A stretch of 64,000 nucleotides of DNA. Source: Candidatus Nanopelagicaceae bacterium (GTDB lineage Bacteria; Actinomycetota; Actinomycetes; Nanopelagicales; Nanopelagicaceae). The notes under the pieces were generated by a model. The model worked only from the letters and a program-made list of their open reading frames with translations. It had not been told where the DNA came from and did no database searches. Positions 34,396 to 44,812 of this stretch are shown here, piece after piece. Positions within the stretch are counted from its first letter, which is position 1. Each line of letters begins with the position of its first letter. Made by a program: the position numbers and the translations under genes. The stretch spans positions 37,308 to 101,307 of the forward strand of contig SHVK01000003.1 in the NCBI GenBank assembly GCA_009694285.1. Direction: 5' to 3'.

Positions 34396-35283
34396 TTAAA
34401 GATCCACTCCTAAAGTTGAGCTGACGATCTCGCATGCTTCCGACAACCCAACAACCAGCGTTGCATCAGCGCATCGACTGGGTTCCCAACCTGGACCACC
34501 TAGAAGTAACCGGGTGGGTGGGCGGATCGCTGGCAAGGCGGCGGCAATTGAATAATCTGCATTCTCAGGTAGCTGAGCCCAGACAAATACAACTGGCGGG
34601 GCAACTTTGCGGACTACTTCAACAAGTGAACCTACTGGAGTACGTGCCCCGAAAAAGTAGGCTTGGATATTTCTTTCTGCCAAGGCAGCCAAAAGGGCAT
34701 GCAGCGCCAGGCTATGTAACTCTTCACCGATTGCAGCAAGAACTATTGGTTTTGCATTTACCGGATTTTCAATTTCAGCTGAGACCTCACGCAAAATTTT
34801 AATTAGCATCTCAGTAAGCAAATGCTCATTACCCACACCAAGTCCAGTTCGCGACCAATGATCGCCAACTTTTATCAAGGTGGGAGTCACAATCTCAACC
34901 CAGGTAGCGATAACGCCGTTGGCTAAAATTTCACGGCGGATAATTTCATTAACAAAAGAGATATCTAAACTTTCCAACGCCTTCAAAATCACTTCGACAA
35001 TTTCAGAACGTTCTTCAAATTTTATTGTCGGCAAATTCTCAGCTTCACTTACATCAGCATCGACTGCAATCAAAGCCGCCTCTTTTGGCGAAACTCCAGA
35101 AATCACCAGCCGGCGCATAACCGCAATTCGGGCTACATCAGTGCTGTCATATTTGCGGTGGGCGCCAACCTCATGACCGGACGGTCCCAGGCCATATCGA
35201 CGAGCCCAAGTGCGCAGGGTGGCTGGGGCGACTCCCAGGCGCCGAGCAAGCTCGCCCACGGTGATTTCAATCTCATCATTCAT
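34396..35283 (-). CDS. MerR-family regulator with C-terminal B12-binding-like domain
   Basis: 295 residues from ATG 35281-35283; the longer frame adds an unconserved 15 residues. The N-terminal MerR winged helix has TVGELARRLGVAPATLRTWARRYGL and HRKYDSTDVARIAVMRRL. The C-half resembles the helical cap and cobalamin-binding fold seen in LitR/CarH-type light sensors: GEELHSLALHALLAALAER keeps the ExH part, and LLLGGPG resembles a late Gly-rich strand. The classic DxHxxG is not perfect, so B12 binding is unproven. It is divergent from whiB and lies upstream of guaB. Confidence 0.85.
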   Translation of the reverse strand: MNDEIEITVGELARRLGVAPATLRTWARRYGLGPSGHEVGAHRKYDSTDVARIAVMRRLVISGVSPKEAALIAVDADVSEAENLPTIKFEERSEIVEVILKALESLDISFVNEIIRREILANGVIATWVEIVTPTLIKVGDHWSRTGLGVGNEHLLTEMLIKILREVSAEIENPVNAKPIVLAAIGEELHSLALHALLAALAERNIQAYFFGARTPVGSLVEVVRKVAPPVVFVWAQLPENADYSIAAALPAIRPPTRLLLGGPGWEPSRCADATLVVGLSEACEIVSSTLGVDL

Positions 35284-35410
35284 ATGACTAAGCCTCTCCC
35301 GCCTGAAATTAGTAAAGGTATTTGCCAAAGCGTAATTAAAGCCTATAGTTAAGTGAACAACCTACGGCGCGATTGCTAAGATTACCCTAGATTTAAAGAA
35401 AGGCATGGTC

Positions 35411-35707
35411 ATGGCTGAAATCTCCAGGCTCCCCCTTCCAATTGCAGATAATTGGAATTGGCAGATTAATGGCGCCTGCCGTGATTATCCAGCTGAGATG
35501 TTTTTCCATCCCGAAGGTGAGCGCGGCCCAAGCAGGCGTGCGCGTATAAATGAAGCCAAATCAATTTGTGGAAATTGCCCAGTTCTTTTGCAATGTCGCA
35601 CTCATGCGCTCTCAGTGCAAGAGCCTTATGGAATTTGGGGCGGCCTATCTGAAGATGACCGTGAATTAATTATTGCGCGAGATGATCGTCGCGGAGATGT
35701 TGCTTAA
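35411..35707 (+). CDS. WhiB-family [4Fe-4S] transcriptional regulator
   Basis: 98 residues from ATG 35411, which sits 7 nt after AAAGG; an ATG at 35405 is too close to that site. The four cluster cysteines are Cys23, Cys53, Cys56 and Cys62 (C-x29-C-x2-C-x5-C), followed by the G-(I/V)-W-G-G turn GIWGG (74-78) and a basic tail. WhiB proteins bind sigma factor and regulate redox or developmental genes; they are confined to Actinobacteria and their phages. Neighbours groEL/groES and guaB match the whiB3 region of mycobacteria, but orthology was not tested. Confidence 0.95.
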   Translation: MAEISRLPLPIADNWNWQINGACRDYPAEMFFHPEGERGPSRRARINEAKSICGNCPVLLQCRTHALSVQEPYGIWGGLSEDDRELIIARDDRRGDVA

Positions 35708-35723
35708 CCCCTTAACAATATAG

Positions 35724-35767
35724 AAAAGACCGGTGCAGATTAATTAAAATCTAGCGCCGGTCTTTTT
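35724..35767. terminator. Bidirectional terminator between whiB and groEL
   Basis: AAAAGACCGG (35724-35733) is the exact reverse complement of CCGGTCTTTT (35757-35766), followed by one further T. Inside the loop AGATT and AATCT can pair. The A-run/T-run flanks suit termination of both convergent genes. Confidence 0.88.
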
Positions 35768-35789
35768 CATTTACTAATTTGTTTACTAA

Positions 35790-37421
<1,632 letters not shown>

Positions 37422-37431
37422 CTAGGTGCGC

Positions 37432-37725
37432 CTACTTTTCGATGATGGCGAGTACGTCACGTGCAGATAGCACGAGGTATTCCTCACCGTTGTACTTAAC
37501 TTCAGTTCCGCCATACTTGCTATAAATAACATTGTCGCCAACTTTGACATCCATTGGAACGCGAACGCCATCATCAAACCGTCCTGGGCCGACTGCAATA
37601 ACAGTTCCCTCTTGTGGCTTCTCTTTAGCAGTATCTGGAATTACCAGACCTGATGCAGTTGTTGTCTCTGCTTCACTTGCTTTAACAACGATGCGATCTT
37701 CTAGTGGCTTAATTGATACCGACAT
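37432..37725 (-). CDS. groES: Co-chaperonin GroES
   Basis: 97 residues. It forms the heptameric lid for GroEL. The N-terminal [15 protein letters not shown], the mobile loop [13 protein letters not shown] and [17 protein letters not shown] are all conserved. A GAAGGAG ribosome-binding site lies upstream. It is the first gene of the groESL operon, transcribed from the promoter and CIRCE element about 120-180 bp upstream. Confidence 0.98.
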   Translation of the reverse strand: MSVSIKPLEDRIVVKASEAETTTASGLVIPDTAKEKPQEGTVIAVGPGRFDDGVRVPMDVKVGDNVIYSKYGGTEVKYNGEEYLVLSARDVLAIIEK

Positions 37726-37842
37726 TCCCGGCTCCTTCGCTATTTTGCTTTCGTTAATTTGCTGTCATTAATTTTCTGTACTTGATTGGATCCACTGCCC
37801 ACCTTCGGCGGCCATTATCGCCAAAATCAAATACCCGGCGAA

Positions 37843-37869
37843 TTAGCAGTGTCAGGGTGAGAGTGCTAA
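37843..37869 (-). promoter_or_regulatory. CIRCE operator (HrcA-binding site) of groESL
   Basis: Read on the minus strand the site is TTAGCACTC, a 9 bp spacer, then CACTGCTAA. The first half matches the CIRCE consensus perfectly and the second differs at two bases from GAGTGCTAA. It spans the expected transcription start of the groES promoter, the normal place for HrcA repression of heat-shock genes. Confidence 0.93.
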
Positions 37870-37874
37870 CGCCA

Positions 37875-37903
37875 AGGGTAAAGGGTTGAGTTGGGACGGT
37901 CAA
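37875..37903 (-). promoter_or_regulatory. groESL promoter
   Basis: On the minus strand TTGACC (37898-37903) and TACCCT (37875-37880) are spaced by 17 bp, a good primary-sigma promoter. The start point should fall near 37868, inside CIRCE. The -35 box overlaps the region just before the tsaD stop codon (tsaD ends at 37917). Confidence 0.75.
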
Positions 37904-37916
37904 TTTGAAGGATTTG

Positions 37917-38990
37917 CTAGTTGAAGAGCACCTGTTCCACTGCTGCGCCCGGATCCACAGCCAGCCCGGCTGAGCTGGGTCGGCGTCCAGCCGCAATGGC
38001 AAGGGAACCAAGGGCGGCCACCATTGCTCCATTGTCGGTACACAAGCCAGGGCTCGGGATTGCCAATTTAAGGCCGGCCGCCTTACTCCGCTCAGTCGCC
38101 AAAGCCCGCAGCCGTGAATTGGCGGCGACTCCACCAGCGATTAACAGATGCTCTAAACCTTCACGCTTGGCCGCCAGAACTGCCTTGCTCAAAAGTACAT
38201 CCACAACCGCTTCTTGAAATGAGGCAGCAATATCAGCACGAGCACTTTGCGACAAAGGACCAGAGTTTTTAACCGCTAATTCAATGTGCCGCGCAACTGC
38301 ACTTTTTAACCCAGAGAAAGAAAAACTAAACTCTTTATTTGCCCGGTCACCTTCATCAGTAAATAAAGTCATCGCTCTTGGAAAATTAATTGCTGTTGAA
38401 TTTCCCGTTGTAGCCAAACGATCTAACTCTGGCCCACCTGGAAATGGCAATCCTAATAACCGCGCAATTTTGTCAAAAGCTTCACCGGCAGCATCATCCA
38501 TAGTTGCGCCCATAACATTTATATCGTTTGTAATCTCATCAACTTTTAAAATTGATGTGTGTCCCCCACTAACCAATAAGGCAATGGTGGGTGGAATCAC
38601 TTGCTCGGTATCTAAGTATTCAACAGCCACATGTGCTGCTAAATGATTTACGCCATAAAGTGGAATTCCAAGCCCGGCCGCTAAACCATTTGCAGCACTT
38701 GCACCAACTAATAATGCACCTGCTAATCCAGGGCCGGCAGTTACTGCAATTGCATCAAGATCGGTCAATTTAACTTTGGCAGTTGCGAGTGCACGTTCGA
38801 TCGCTGGCAAAATCGCATCAACATGAGCGCGAGCCGCAACCTCTGGAACTACTCCACCAAATCTGGCATGTTCGGCAACACTTGATGCAATCTCATTTGC
38901 TAATAATTTTCGCCCCAGGACTATTCCAACACCAGTTTCATCACATGATGATTCAATTCCCAGAACTAATGGTGCTGATGAATTATTCAT
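37917..38990 (-). CDS. tsaD: tRNA threonylcarbamoyladenosine transferase TsaD
   Basis: 357 residues. Catalytic subunit of the t6A37 tRNA-modification complex. The start [10 protein letters not shown] and the metal-binding NHLAAH (His116, His120) are the ASKHA-family hallmarks, with [10 protein letters not shown] and [12 protein letters not shown] further on. Its start overlaps the tsaB-rimI gene by 8 bp. The order tsaE, tsaB-rimI, tsaD places three of the four bacterial t6A genes in one operon; tsaC is not in the window. Confidence 0.97.
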   Translation of the reverse strand: MNNSSAPLVLGIESSCDETGVGIVLGRKLLANEIASSVAEHARFGGVVPEVAARAHVDAILPAIERALATAKVKLTDLDAIAVTAGPGLAGALLVGASAANGLAAGLGIPLYGVNHLAAHVAVEYLDTEQVIPPTIALLVSGGHTSILKVDEITNDINVMGATMDDAAGEAFDKIARLLGLPFPGGPELDRLATTGNSTAINFPRAMTLFTDEGDRANKEFSFSFSGLKSAVARHIELAVKNSGPLSQSARADIAASFQEAVVDVLLSKAVLAAKREGLEHLLIAGGVAANSRLRALATERSKAAGLKLAIPSPGLCTDNGAMVAALGSLAIAAGRRPSSAGLAVDPGAAVEQVLFN

Positions 38991-40044
38991 GAGTCGCGCC
39001 TAGGATTTTCTGCATGATTACCGCATCACTTTTATTGTTATGCGGAAGCGGATTTTGGTAATAATTTTTTCTAACTGATATTTGAGTGAACCCATTTTTT
39101 GCATACAACGCGCGAGCTGGTTCATTTTCCGCGCGAACTTCTAGAAAAATTGCTGGCGCATTGCGCTCAATTGCCGCATTAATCAAGAGATCTAATAACC
39201 CTTGGCCAATACCATTGCCTTGATATTGCGCACTTACGCTGATGGTTTGAATATCAGCATCTGCGCCGCCGCCTGGGCAGAAAAGGCCAGCAAAACCCAC
39301 AACTTTTTTGGTCGCACCAGTTTCGGCTACAAAGTAACTCCGGGTTTTTGGCACGCCTGCTAACTCTTCCTTGAATTGGGCCAGGTTCCACGGATCCGGA
39401 AATAACTCTTTTTCGATCTCTAACACGGCCCCTAAATCAAAATTATTCATGGCGCGATAATTAAGTGCAGCCAACTTTGGCAAAACTGCATCAGGTTTTC
39501 GTAAATATAAAGGTTGAGTGCGTATCGAATTTGATCGCGTAGCTAATTTCACTAGAGTTAAAGGATCTGGGAATCCAAATTCGATAACTGGCAAATTTTC
39601 GAAATCAACTAGGTCGATTTTTGCTACAGCAGGTTCAGTTATCCGCTCGCCATCTTTTTGATACTTAGCCCAATAAATTTCTTTACGGCGCGCATCTGTG
39701 ATCACATAAAAATCGGAAACCATCTCAGCTAGTGCGCTGCCTGCACCAGCGATTGCATCAAGTGAAACAACGCCGATACAAGGAATCTCTCTTGCCATCG
39801 CAAATGTTCGTGCAAAAGCAATCCCGACCCGAAGTCCGGTAAAAGGTCCAGGTCCCATACCAACAACTACTTGTTCAATTGACTTAAAGGTTGCTTGATT
39901 TTTTGCCTCGTCGATTAATCTGCCGAGTGCTTCTCCATGCGAAGTTGCGCCATCGTGGAACCCTGACCAAATTACGAGATCTTGCTCAACTAGCGCCGCT
40001 ATTGTCCGCGAAGTTGATGTATCAATTACGAGAGAAGTTTTCAT
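38983..40044 (-). CDS. TsaB-RimI fusion protein
   Basis: 353 residues from ATG 40042-40044, which makes a 4 bp ATGA overlap with tsaE. Residues 1 to about 190 are TsaB, the scaffold of the t6A complex: [27 protein letters not shown], and the closing PLYLRKPDA. Residues about 200-353 are a RimI-type GNAT N-acetyltransferase: [17 protein letters not shown], the acetyl-CoA loop [12 protein letters not shown], and [19 protein letters not shown]. RimI acetylates the N-terminal Ala of ribosomal protein S18. In many actinobacteria the two are adjacent genes; here they are one chain. Confidence 0.94.
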   Translation of the reverse strand: MKTSLVIDTSTSRTIAALVEQDLVIWSGFHDGATSHGEALGRLIDEAKNQATFKSIEQVVVGMGPGPFTGLRVGIAFARTFAMAREIPCIGVVSLDAIAGAGSALAEMVSDFYVITDARRKEIYWAKYQKDGERITEPAVAKIDLVDFENLPVIEFGFPDPLTLVKLATRSNSIRTQPLYLRKPDAVLPKLAALNYRAMNNFDLGAVLEIEKELFPDPWNLAQFKEELAGVPKTRSYFVAETGATKKVVGFAGLFCPGGGADADIQTISVSAQYQGNGIGQGLLDLLINAAIERNAPAIFLEVRAENEPARALYAKNGFTQISVRKNYYQNPLPHNNKSDAVIMQKILGATHE

Positions 40045-40496
40045 AAATTTAAACTCTTCCATCTCTCACCAACACTACTGACTTTTAACTCACGTTTGAA
40101 TTCATCAATAATAGAAATAGTAATTTGCAGATATTGATCATTTAATTGATTTGCGAAATTCTTGCCCCACTCAACGACAGTGACACTATTTTCGGTATCA
40201 AGATCGAGATCCTGCAATCCTCCGATTGGTGAATCTAATAATCGATATGCATCTGCATGAATAAAAGGAGTTCGACCCTGATAGTTTTTTACGATCACAA
40301 AAGTTGGAGAGGTGATCTCACTTTTAACTAATAAACCTTTACCAATGCTTTGAGCTAGTCGAGTTTTTCCTGCCCCGAGTGGGCCTTCCAAAATTATTAA
40401 ATCGCCAATTTGTAAATTAGCCGCCAACTTCAGCCCAAATTGCTGCATCTGCTCCTCTGTTGAGATGTCAACCGACTGAATTGGATTCACAGGCAA
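40041..40496 (-). CDS. tsaE: tRNA t6A biosynthesis ATPase TsaE
   Basis: 151 residues. P-loop GPLGAGKT (38-45) is followed by TSPTFVIVKNYQG, HADAYRL and VVEWG, the TsaE pattern. It drives turnover of the TsaB-TsaD complex. The start is doubtful: TTG 40494-40496 or GTG 40488-40490 lie only 4-10 nt after a strong hairpin and lack a Shine-Dalgarno; ATG at residue 17 is another option. Overlaps tsaB-rimI by 4 bp. Confidence 0.92.
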   Translation of the reverse strand: MPVNPIQSVDISTEEQMQQFGLKLAANLQIGDLIILEGPLGAGKTRLAQSIGKGLLVKSEITSPTFVIVKNYQGRTPFIHADAYRLLDSPIGGLQDLDLDTENSVTVVEWGKNFANQLNDQYLQITISIIDEFKRELKVSSVGERWKSLNL

Positions 40497-40500
40497 AAGA

Positions 40501-40540
40501 GTAATGGGCGCCTACCTCTTTCGAGGCAAGCGCCCATTAC
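40501..40540 (-). terminator. Terminator-like hairpin between hydrolase gene and tsaE
   Basis: GTAATGGGCGC (40501-40511) pairs perfectly with GCGCCCATTAC (40530-40540). An inner CCTC/GAGG stem (40515-40526) extends it. On the minus strand the stem is followed by TCTTTT. It should stop transcripts from the hydrolase gene. It ends only a few bases before the tsaE start, which is unusual. Confidence 0.75.
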
Positions 40541-40553
40541 GGCAGTTATTTGA

Positions 40554-42311
40554 TTAGTACTTGAGCGGAATTGGAAGGTAATCCAGATCTCCATTTATTC
40601 CGAAGGCAGCACCGAAGATTGCAAAAGATTCCGGTGTGATATCAAGTGTTCCACTTATCGCTGCGGCATTTAACATTTCAGCCAAAGCAATAACTTGTGC
40701 TGTGGTGAACTGTTCATGTCCGACACCAGATGCCGCACCAATATCTGCAAGATCCGGAAAGCCTGCTGCTGTGTACTTGGTGTATTCAGTAGGTGACATT
40801 GCATAAAGTGCAACGACATTAGAACTTGGCTTCTTTGGCGCTACTGGTGCTGTTAATACTTTTGCTGAAGCCAATGCAGCTTTTGCTTTTTTCTTAGCAG
40901 CAGCAGTTTTAGCTTTCGCAACAGCAGATGTCGCATTAGCGATCTTCTTGTCACGTGCAACAACTGCTGACTCATAAGCAGCGAGCGCAGATTCGTAGGC
41001 AGCTAGAGTTGGTGCAAACTTTGCAGTCCGCTCTGCTACATAAGCAGAAGTTTGACCTGGCCAAACTAAACGATCATTCTCATTTGCTAAAAGAACTGTT
41101 GGCTTAGTTGAGGTGTACTTGACTGGGTCTAATGCCGCTGCTTTTGCGATATTTGCAGCAGGCGCGGAAACTCTTGGCATTTGTGCCAAGACTCCCAACA
41201 TCCCATTAATTCCATCATCACCAGATAGTCCGAGGTTGTAACGACCGGCGTCACCCTCATCTAACAATGTGGCGTAATTGGTTTTGGTGTTGTCATAAAA
41301 AGGGCCACCAATTTTTTCAGCTACCGCTTGGCCGGCAAGAATTCCAGTGGCTGCTGCTTCGCCAATATTTTCCAAAATCGCAACAGTTGCGTTGATGCTC
41401 CCTTCGGCCACTACTGCTGAAGTAGTGATTCCATCCATATGCTTACTCTTTTGTGGAATGCCAGAAAGCAAACCAATAAGTAGCAATGCAGAACGTTGTG
41501 GAATCCCAGCAAATGCTGGATTTGCGGCAACAACTGCGGCAGGTTGAGTCAATCCTGGTGCACCAAGATTTTGCGACCATGCTGTTAACAAAGCAACAAC
41601 TTTACCCAATTCAGTAAGTGCGGCACCGTGTCCTGCTGGACCTTTGGCACCTAACGCTGCGCAACCTTTAATGGTTGGGTCAGCGAAGATGCTTAACAAG
41701 TAGAAAATGTCGCAACCGCTTTGAAGTTGACGAGAGATATTTGTGGCAACTGGTGAAACTAAACCAACTGCATCAGTTAACTCTGGATACTTTTCAGCGA
41801 ACATATTCACTATTGGGCCGGCACCTGAAGAACCCCAGATGACATTCCGCTTAGTAGTTGGAGCGAGTAACTTTGAAAGGTCGACCAACTCTTTTAGAAG
41901 TGGGACTGACTCTTCAGTGTTCCAACCATGAAGTCCGCCGGTTACTCGATCATAGGCAGCTAATCCATATCCCAAAGCGAGCAACTCAGTTGAGTAATCT
42001 GATTTAGGAGTTGGGCCGGTGTTGCCTAACGTCATCTGCTCTACGCCAGTTGGTGCTTTATATCCTGGGTAATCAAATGAAGGCCTGAAGCCATGGCTCC
42101 AGAAAAACATCGTTCCGTTGTAATTTTTTGGAACCATGGTTTTGTAAGCTTCTCCACCTTTAAGTGTGGAAGCGCAGGTTTCTACACCTGTCGTCGCATC
42201 TACGGTACAGATTCCAGCGTGAGCAGGTGTAGCAACAACTAATCCTGTTGCTAACAATGCGGCGCTACCAAATACCGCAATAAATGAACGTAACTTCAAT
42301 GTGCTCTTCAT
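40554..42311 (-). CDS. Secreted alpha/beta hydrolase with Lys/Ala-rich insertion
   Basis: 585 residues. The signal peptide (1 to about 32) ends TPAHA. The GxSxG nucleophile elbow is GSSGAG (160-165, Ser162). The likely acid is Asp413 (NENDRLVW) and the likely base His532 (GVGHEQF). Between the last two lies a Lys/Ala/Glu-rich helical insertion (about 430-495) with a repeated AAYESA and KAKTAAAKKKAKAAL. The gene starts 2 bp after the binding-protein gene, so they are probably made together. An extracellular esterase, lipase or peptidase role is possible; the substrate is unknown. Confidence 0.8.
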   Translation of the reverse strand: MKSTLKLRSFIAVFGSAALLATGLVVATPAHAGICTVDATTGVETCASTLKGGEAYKTMVPKNYNGTMFFWSHGFRPSFDYPGYKAPTGVEQMTLGNTGPTPKSDYSTELLALGYGLAAYDRVTGGLHGWNTEESVPLLKELVDLSKLLAPTTKRNVIWGSSGAGPIVNMFAEKYPELTDAVGLVSPVATNISRQLQSGCDIFYLLSIFADPTIKGCAALGAKGPAGHGAALTELGKVVALLTAWSQNLGAPGLTQPAAVVAANPAFAGIPQRSALLLIGLLSGIPQKSKHMDGITTSAVVAEGSINATVAILENIGEAAATGILAGQAVAEKIGGPFYDNTKTNYATLLDEGDAGRYNLGLSGDDGINGMLGVLAQMPRVSAPAANIAKAAALDPVKYTSTKPTVLLANENDRLVWPGQTSAYVAERTAKFAPTLAAYESALAAYESAVVARDKKIANATSAVAKAKTAAAKKKAKAALASAKVLTAPVAPKKPSSNVVALYAMSPTEYTKYTAAGFPDLADIGAASGVGHEQFTTAQVIALAEMLNAAAISGTLDITPESFAIFGAAFGINGDLDYLPIPLKY

Positions 42312-42313
42312 AA

Positions 42314-43666
42314 TTAACCCACCTTTGGAAGCGCATCAGCAGCGATTGCTGGACGCTTGTATGTTGAAACGGTTATTGGACCAGCTGCAGAATCAGTGGT
42401 GTAAAGAACACGAGTTCCACCAATTGGTTTTAGGACGCTATTTGCATCATAAGCACCAATCCAGAAGGAGTTGTACGCCTCATGAGTCTTTGATGAGTAT
42501 GAAAGTGGGGAAAGTGCGGCGCTACTTAATGTGGCACCTTTGCCTTCCATAAATGCGATCAAACCCTTACGAGTTAGATCCTTGCCAGCACCCTGAAGGG
42601 CAGCAGTTGTTAAGTAACCAATGTTCATTCCTTGCAAAACATTGTTATCCCATGTTTTATCTGGGCCAACGTTGAAATCATCATTGATTTTCTTAAATGC
42701 AATCACAAACTCATCGGTATCTTCACCAGGTGATGGTGCGTGCGAAGCTGAGATGACCCCAGTTAAAAGCGCAGATGCAACCGCACCCGACGTTCCTTGG
42801 GAGGCGAGGATGGTTTTGAAAGTGGTGGCATCTGAGCCAACACTTGTTACTAACCATTTTGGCGCAAAACCTAATTTTGCAGCGGTGCCAATTGTGATCG
42901 CAGTTGCGTTAGCAACAGCAGCAATCACTACAAGTGTTACTCCAGCAGCTTGAAGCGCTTGAACCTGTCTTGTTAAACCAAGAGCTTGGCTACCAGCAAC
43001 AAATTTTTGAGTGTTTGCAGGTGGGAAAGTTACTCCCTGTTGCTTAAATCCAGCGAGTACATTTCGGCCAAAATCATCAGTCTGATAAAGAACGCCAACT
43101 TTACCAGCGGCAAGTTCTTTTGCGTAATTAGCCTTCAAGTACTCTGCTTCAATTTTCGACTCAACAACATAAGTTCCAAGAGCGGCAAATGATGTTGGGT
43201 ATTTTTTAGGATCGATATAAAATCCGCTGTATCCACTATTTACAAATAGATCTGGGATTCCGCGACGGTTAATGTCCTTGATAATAGAAATGTGAGTCTG
43301 CGTTCCCACACTTCCAACCATTGCAAAGACTTTGTCTTTGTTAATAAGGGTAGAAGCGGTCGAAATTGTTAGACCAGCTTTGTAAGTGTCATCTTTGACT
43401 ACCAATTTAATTTTACGGCCGTTAACGCCGCCTTTTGAATTTACAAAATCAAAGTAGGCGCGCATTGCGTCATCTATCTTGTTGTATCCCGGACTAGCAG
43501 GACCTGTCTGTGGCAACTGCATGCCAAGCACAATCTCAGTTGCGCTAACACCAACTTCGGAGCGCACTGGAATTGCTTGTGATGGTGCAATGGCGAGAGT
43601 GCTCGCAACTGCGCCAGCAACAATGCTGATCACCCATCGCTTTGTTTGAGATCCACGAATTTTCAC
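42314..43666 (-). CDS. ABC transporter substrate-binding protein, branched-chain amino-acid type
   Basis: 450 residues, Peripla_BP_6 fold: ATEIVLGMQLPQTGPASPGY, YFDFVNSKGGVNGRKIKLVV and FAMVGSVGTQTH. It captures a small solute outside the cell for the LivH/LivM permease. The signal segment (WVISIVAGAVASTLAIAPSQA) has no lipobox Cys, unusual for a Gram-positive binding protein, so it may be released or held by an uncleaved helix. GTG start at 43666 without a strong ribosome site. The ligand may be Leu/Ile/Val, urea, short amides or aromatic acids; the family is broad. Confidence 0.9.
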   Translation of the reverse strand: MKIRGSQTKRWVISIVAGAVASTLAIAPSQAIPVRSEVGVSATEIVLGMQLPQTGPASPGYNKIDDAMRAYFDFVNSKGGVNGRKIKLVVKDDTYKAGLTISTASTLINKDKVFAMVGSVGTQTHISIIKDINRRGIPDLFVNSGYSGFYIDPKKYPTSFAALGTYVVESKIEAEYLKANYAKELAAGKVGVLYQTDDFGRNVLAGFKQQGVTFPPANTQKFVAGSQALGLTRQVQALQAAGVTLVVIAAVANATAITIGTAAKLGFAPKWLVTSVGSDATTFKTILASQGTSGAVASALLTGVISASHAPSPGEDTDEFVIAFKKINDDFNVGPDKTWDNNVLQGMNIGYLTTAALQGAGKDLTRKGLIAFMEGKGATLSSAALSPLSYSSKTHEAYNSFWIGAYDANSVLKPIGGTRVLYTTDSAAGPITVSTYKRPAIAADALPKVG

Positions 43667-43828
43667 TTCGATGACTCTTTTCTCTAACTGTTTACTGCGC
43701 GGTGCTCCGGGCAGGCACGGCTTGAGCCGCTACATGGGCTAAGTTACTAGAAGGTGGCCAAAGGGTGAACAAGTAATCGGACAAATCGCCCACTTTCCCT
43801 AATATTTGGGTTAAATCTGAGAGGTGGC

Positions 43829-44812
43829 TTAATGCTTCTTGCGGTGACCTGCACCCATAACCCCAGCTGGGTTAATGATGATCGTAGCCAGCAGTAGAAA
43901 TCCAGTCAGCAGGGCTGGCAAGTAATTTGATAACTGCTCGGAGACCGCCAAACCCGAAATAGCCCAATCAATCAGATCGGGGAGAAAAACCACGATCAAA
44001 GTGCCGATAAATGCACCACTAATGCTTCCGACTCCCCCAAGTATTGCTGCTGTTAACAAAGTCAATGAAAGTGAAACTGGGTAAACGCTCGGCCCGACCA
44101 ATCCCCGTAATCCATAAAGAGCACCACCAAGACCGGCAATGGCAGAACTAACTACAAAGACAATAACTTTCGTCCGGGCCACCGGGATACCGCTTACCGC
44201 TGCGCCGATTTCGTCATCACGAACAGCTTGCCAACTGCGGCCTGCTCTCGTTGCCATCAAATTAGAGATAAAAAACAAAGCGGTTAAAGCAACAGGCAAT
44301 ACGACCCAGAGTTGCCATTGTTCATAACCAACTTCAATTAAATTGCTGATCCATGTTGGCGGCGTTCCGAAATCAACAATTAAACCAACATCTCCACCCA
44401 AAACCGATTCAAATCTATTTGCCACTGATGGCAACGCCAATGCAATAACTAATGTGGTGCCCGCCAAGTAGGGTCCGGAAACTCTTGCTGCAGCTGTTCC
44501 CAAAATTAATCCAAATATGGCTGTCGCAAAAAATGCAACTAAAAACCCAATCCAAATTGACGCACCTAAATGGGTAATTAATGATGCGCTTGAATATCCT
44601 CCGACAGCCATTAATGCACCTTGGCCAAGTGAGATCTGTCCAGAAGCTCCGGTAAGAACTGTAAGGGAAAGCACACCAATAAAAAGCATCAAGACCAACG
44701 CTAATTGACCTTGATTGTATGGCTCAAATGTAAAACTCAATAGGAATAAAAATACTCCCAACGTTAAAGTTTTAATCAAATTCTTGCGCCAAATATTTTT
44801 ATACTTATCCAC
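43829..44812 (-). CDS. Branched-chain amino-acid-type ABC permease, LivM family
   Basis: 327 residues with about nine hydrophobic segments. The conserved LSLGQGALMAVGGYSSA motif and the EAA-like loop AGRSWQAVRDDEIGAAVSGIP are present. It pairs with the LivH-type permease, overlapping it by 8 bp. A 162 bp gap, which may hold a separate promoter, divides it from the binding-protein gene downstream. Confidence 0.93.
   Translation of the reverse strand: MDKYKNIWRKNLIKTLTLGVFLFLLSFTFEPYNQGQLALVLMLFIGVLSLTVLTGASGQISLGQGALMAVGGYSSASLITHLGASIWIGFLVAFFATAIFGLILGTAAARVSGPYLAGTTLVIALALPSVANRFESVLGGDVGLIVDFGTPPTWISNLIEVGYEQWQLWVVLPVALTALFFISNLMATRAGRSWQAVRDDEIGAAVSGIPVARTKVIVFVVSSAIAGLGGALYGLRGLVGPSVYPVSLSLTLLTAAILGGVGSISGAFIGTLIVVFLPDLIDWAISGLAVSEQLSNYLPALLTGFLLLATIIINPAGVMGAGHRKKH

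Noticed and set aside
37754..38134. 126-codon minus-strand frame running through the groES promoter and CIRCE.
   Set aside because: Overlaps the end of tsaD in another frame and the regulatory region; Trp/Arg/Pro-rich composition looks non-coding.
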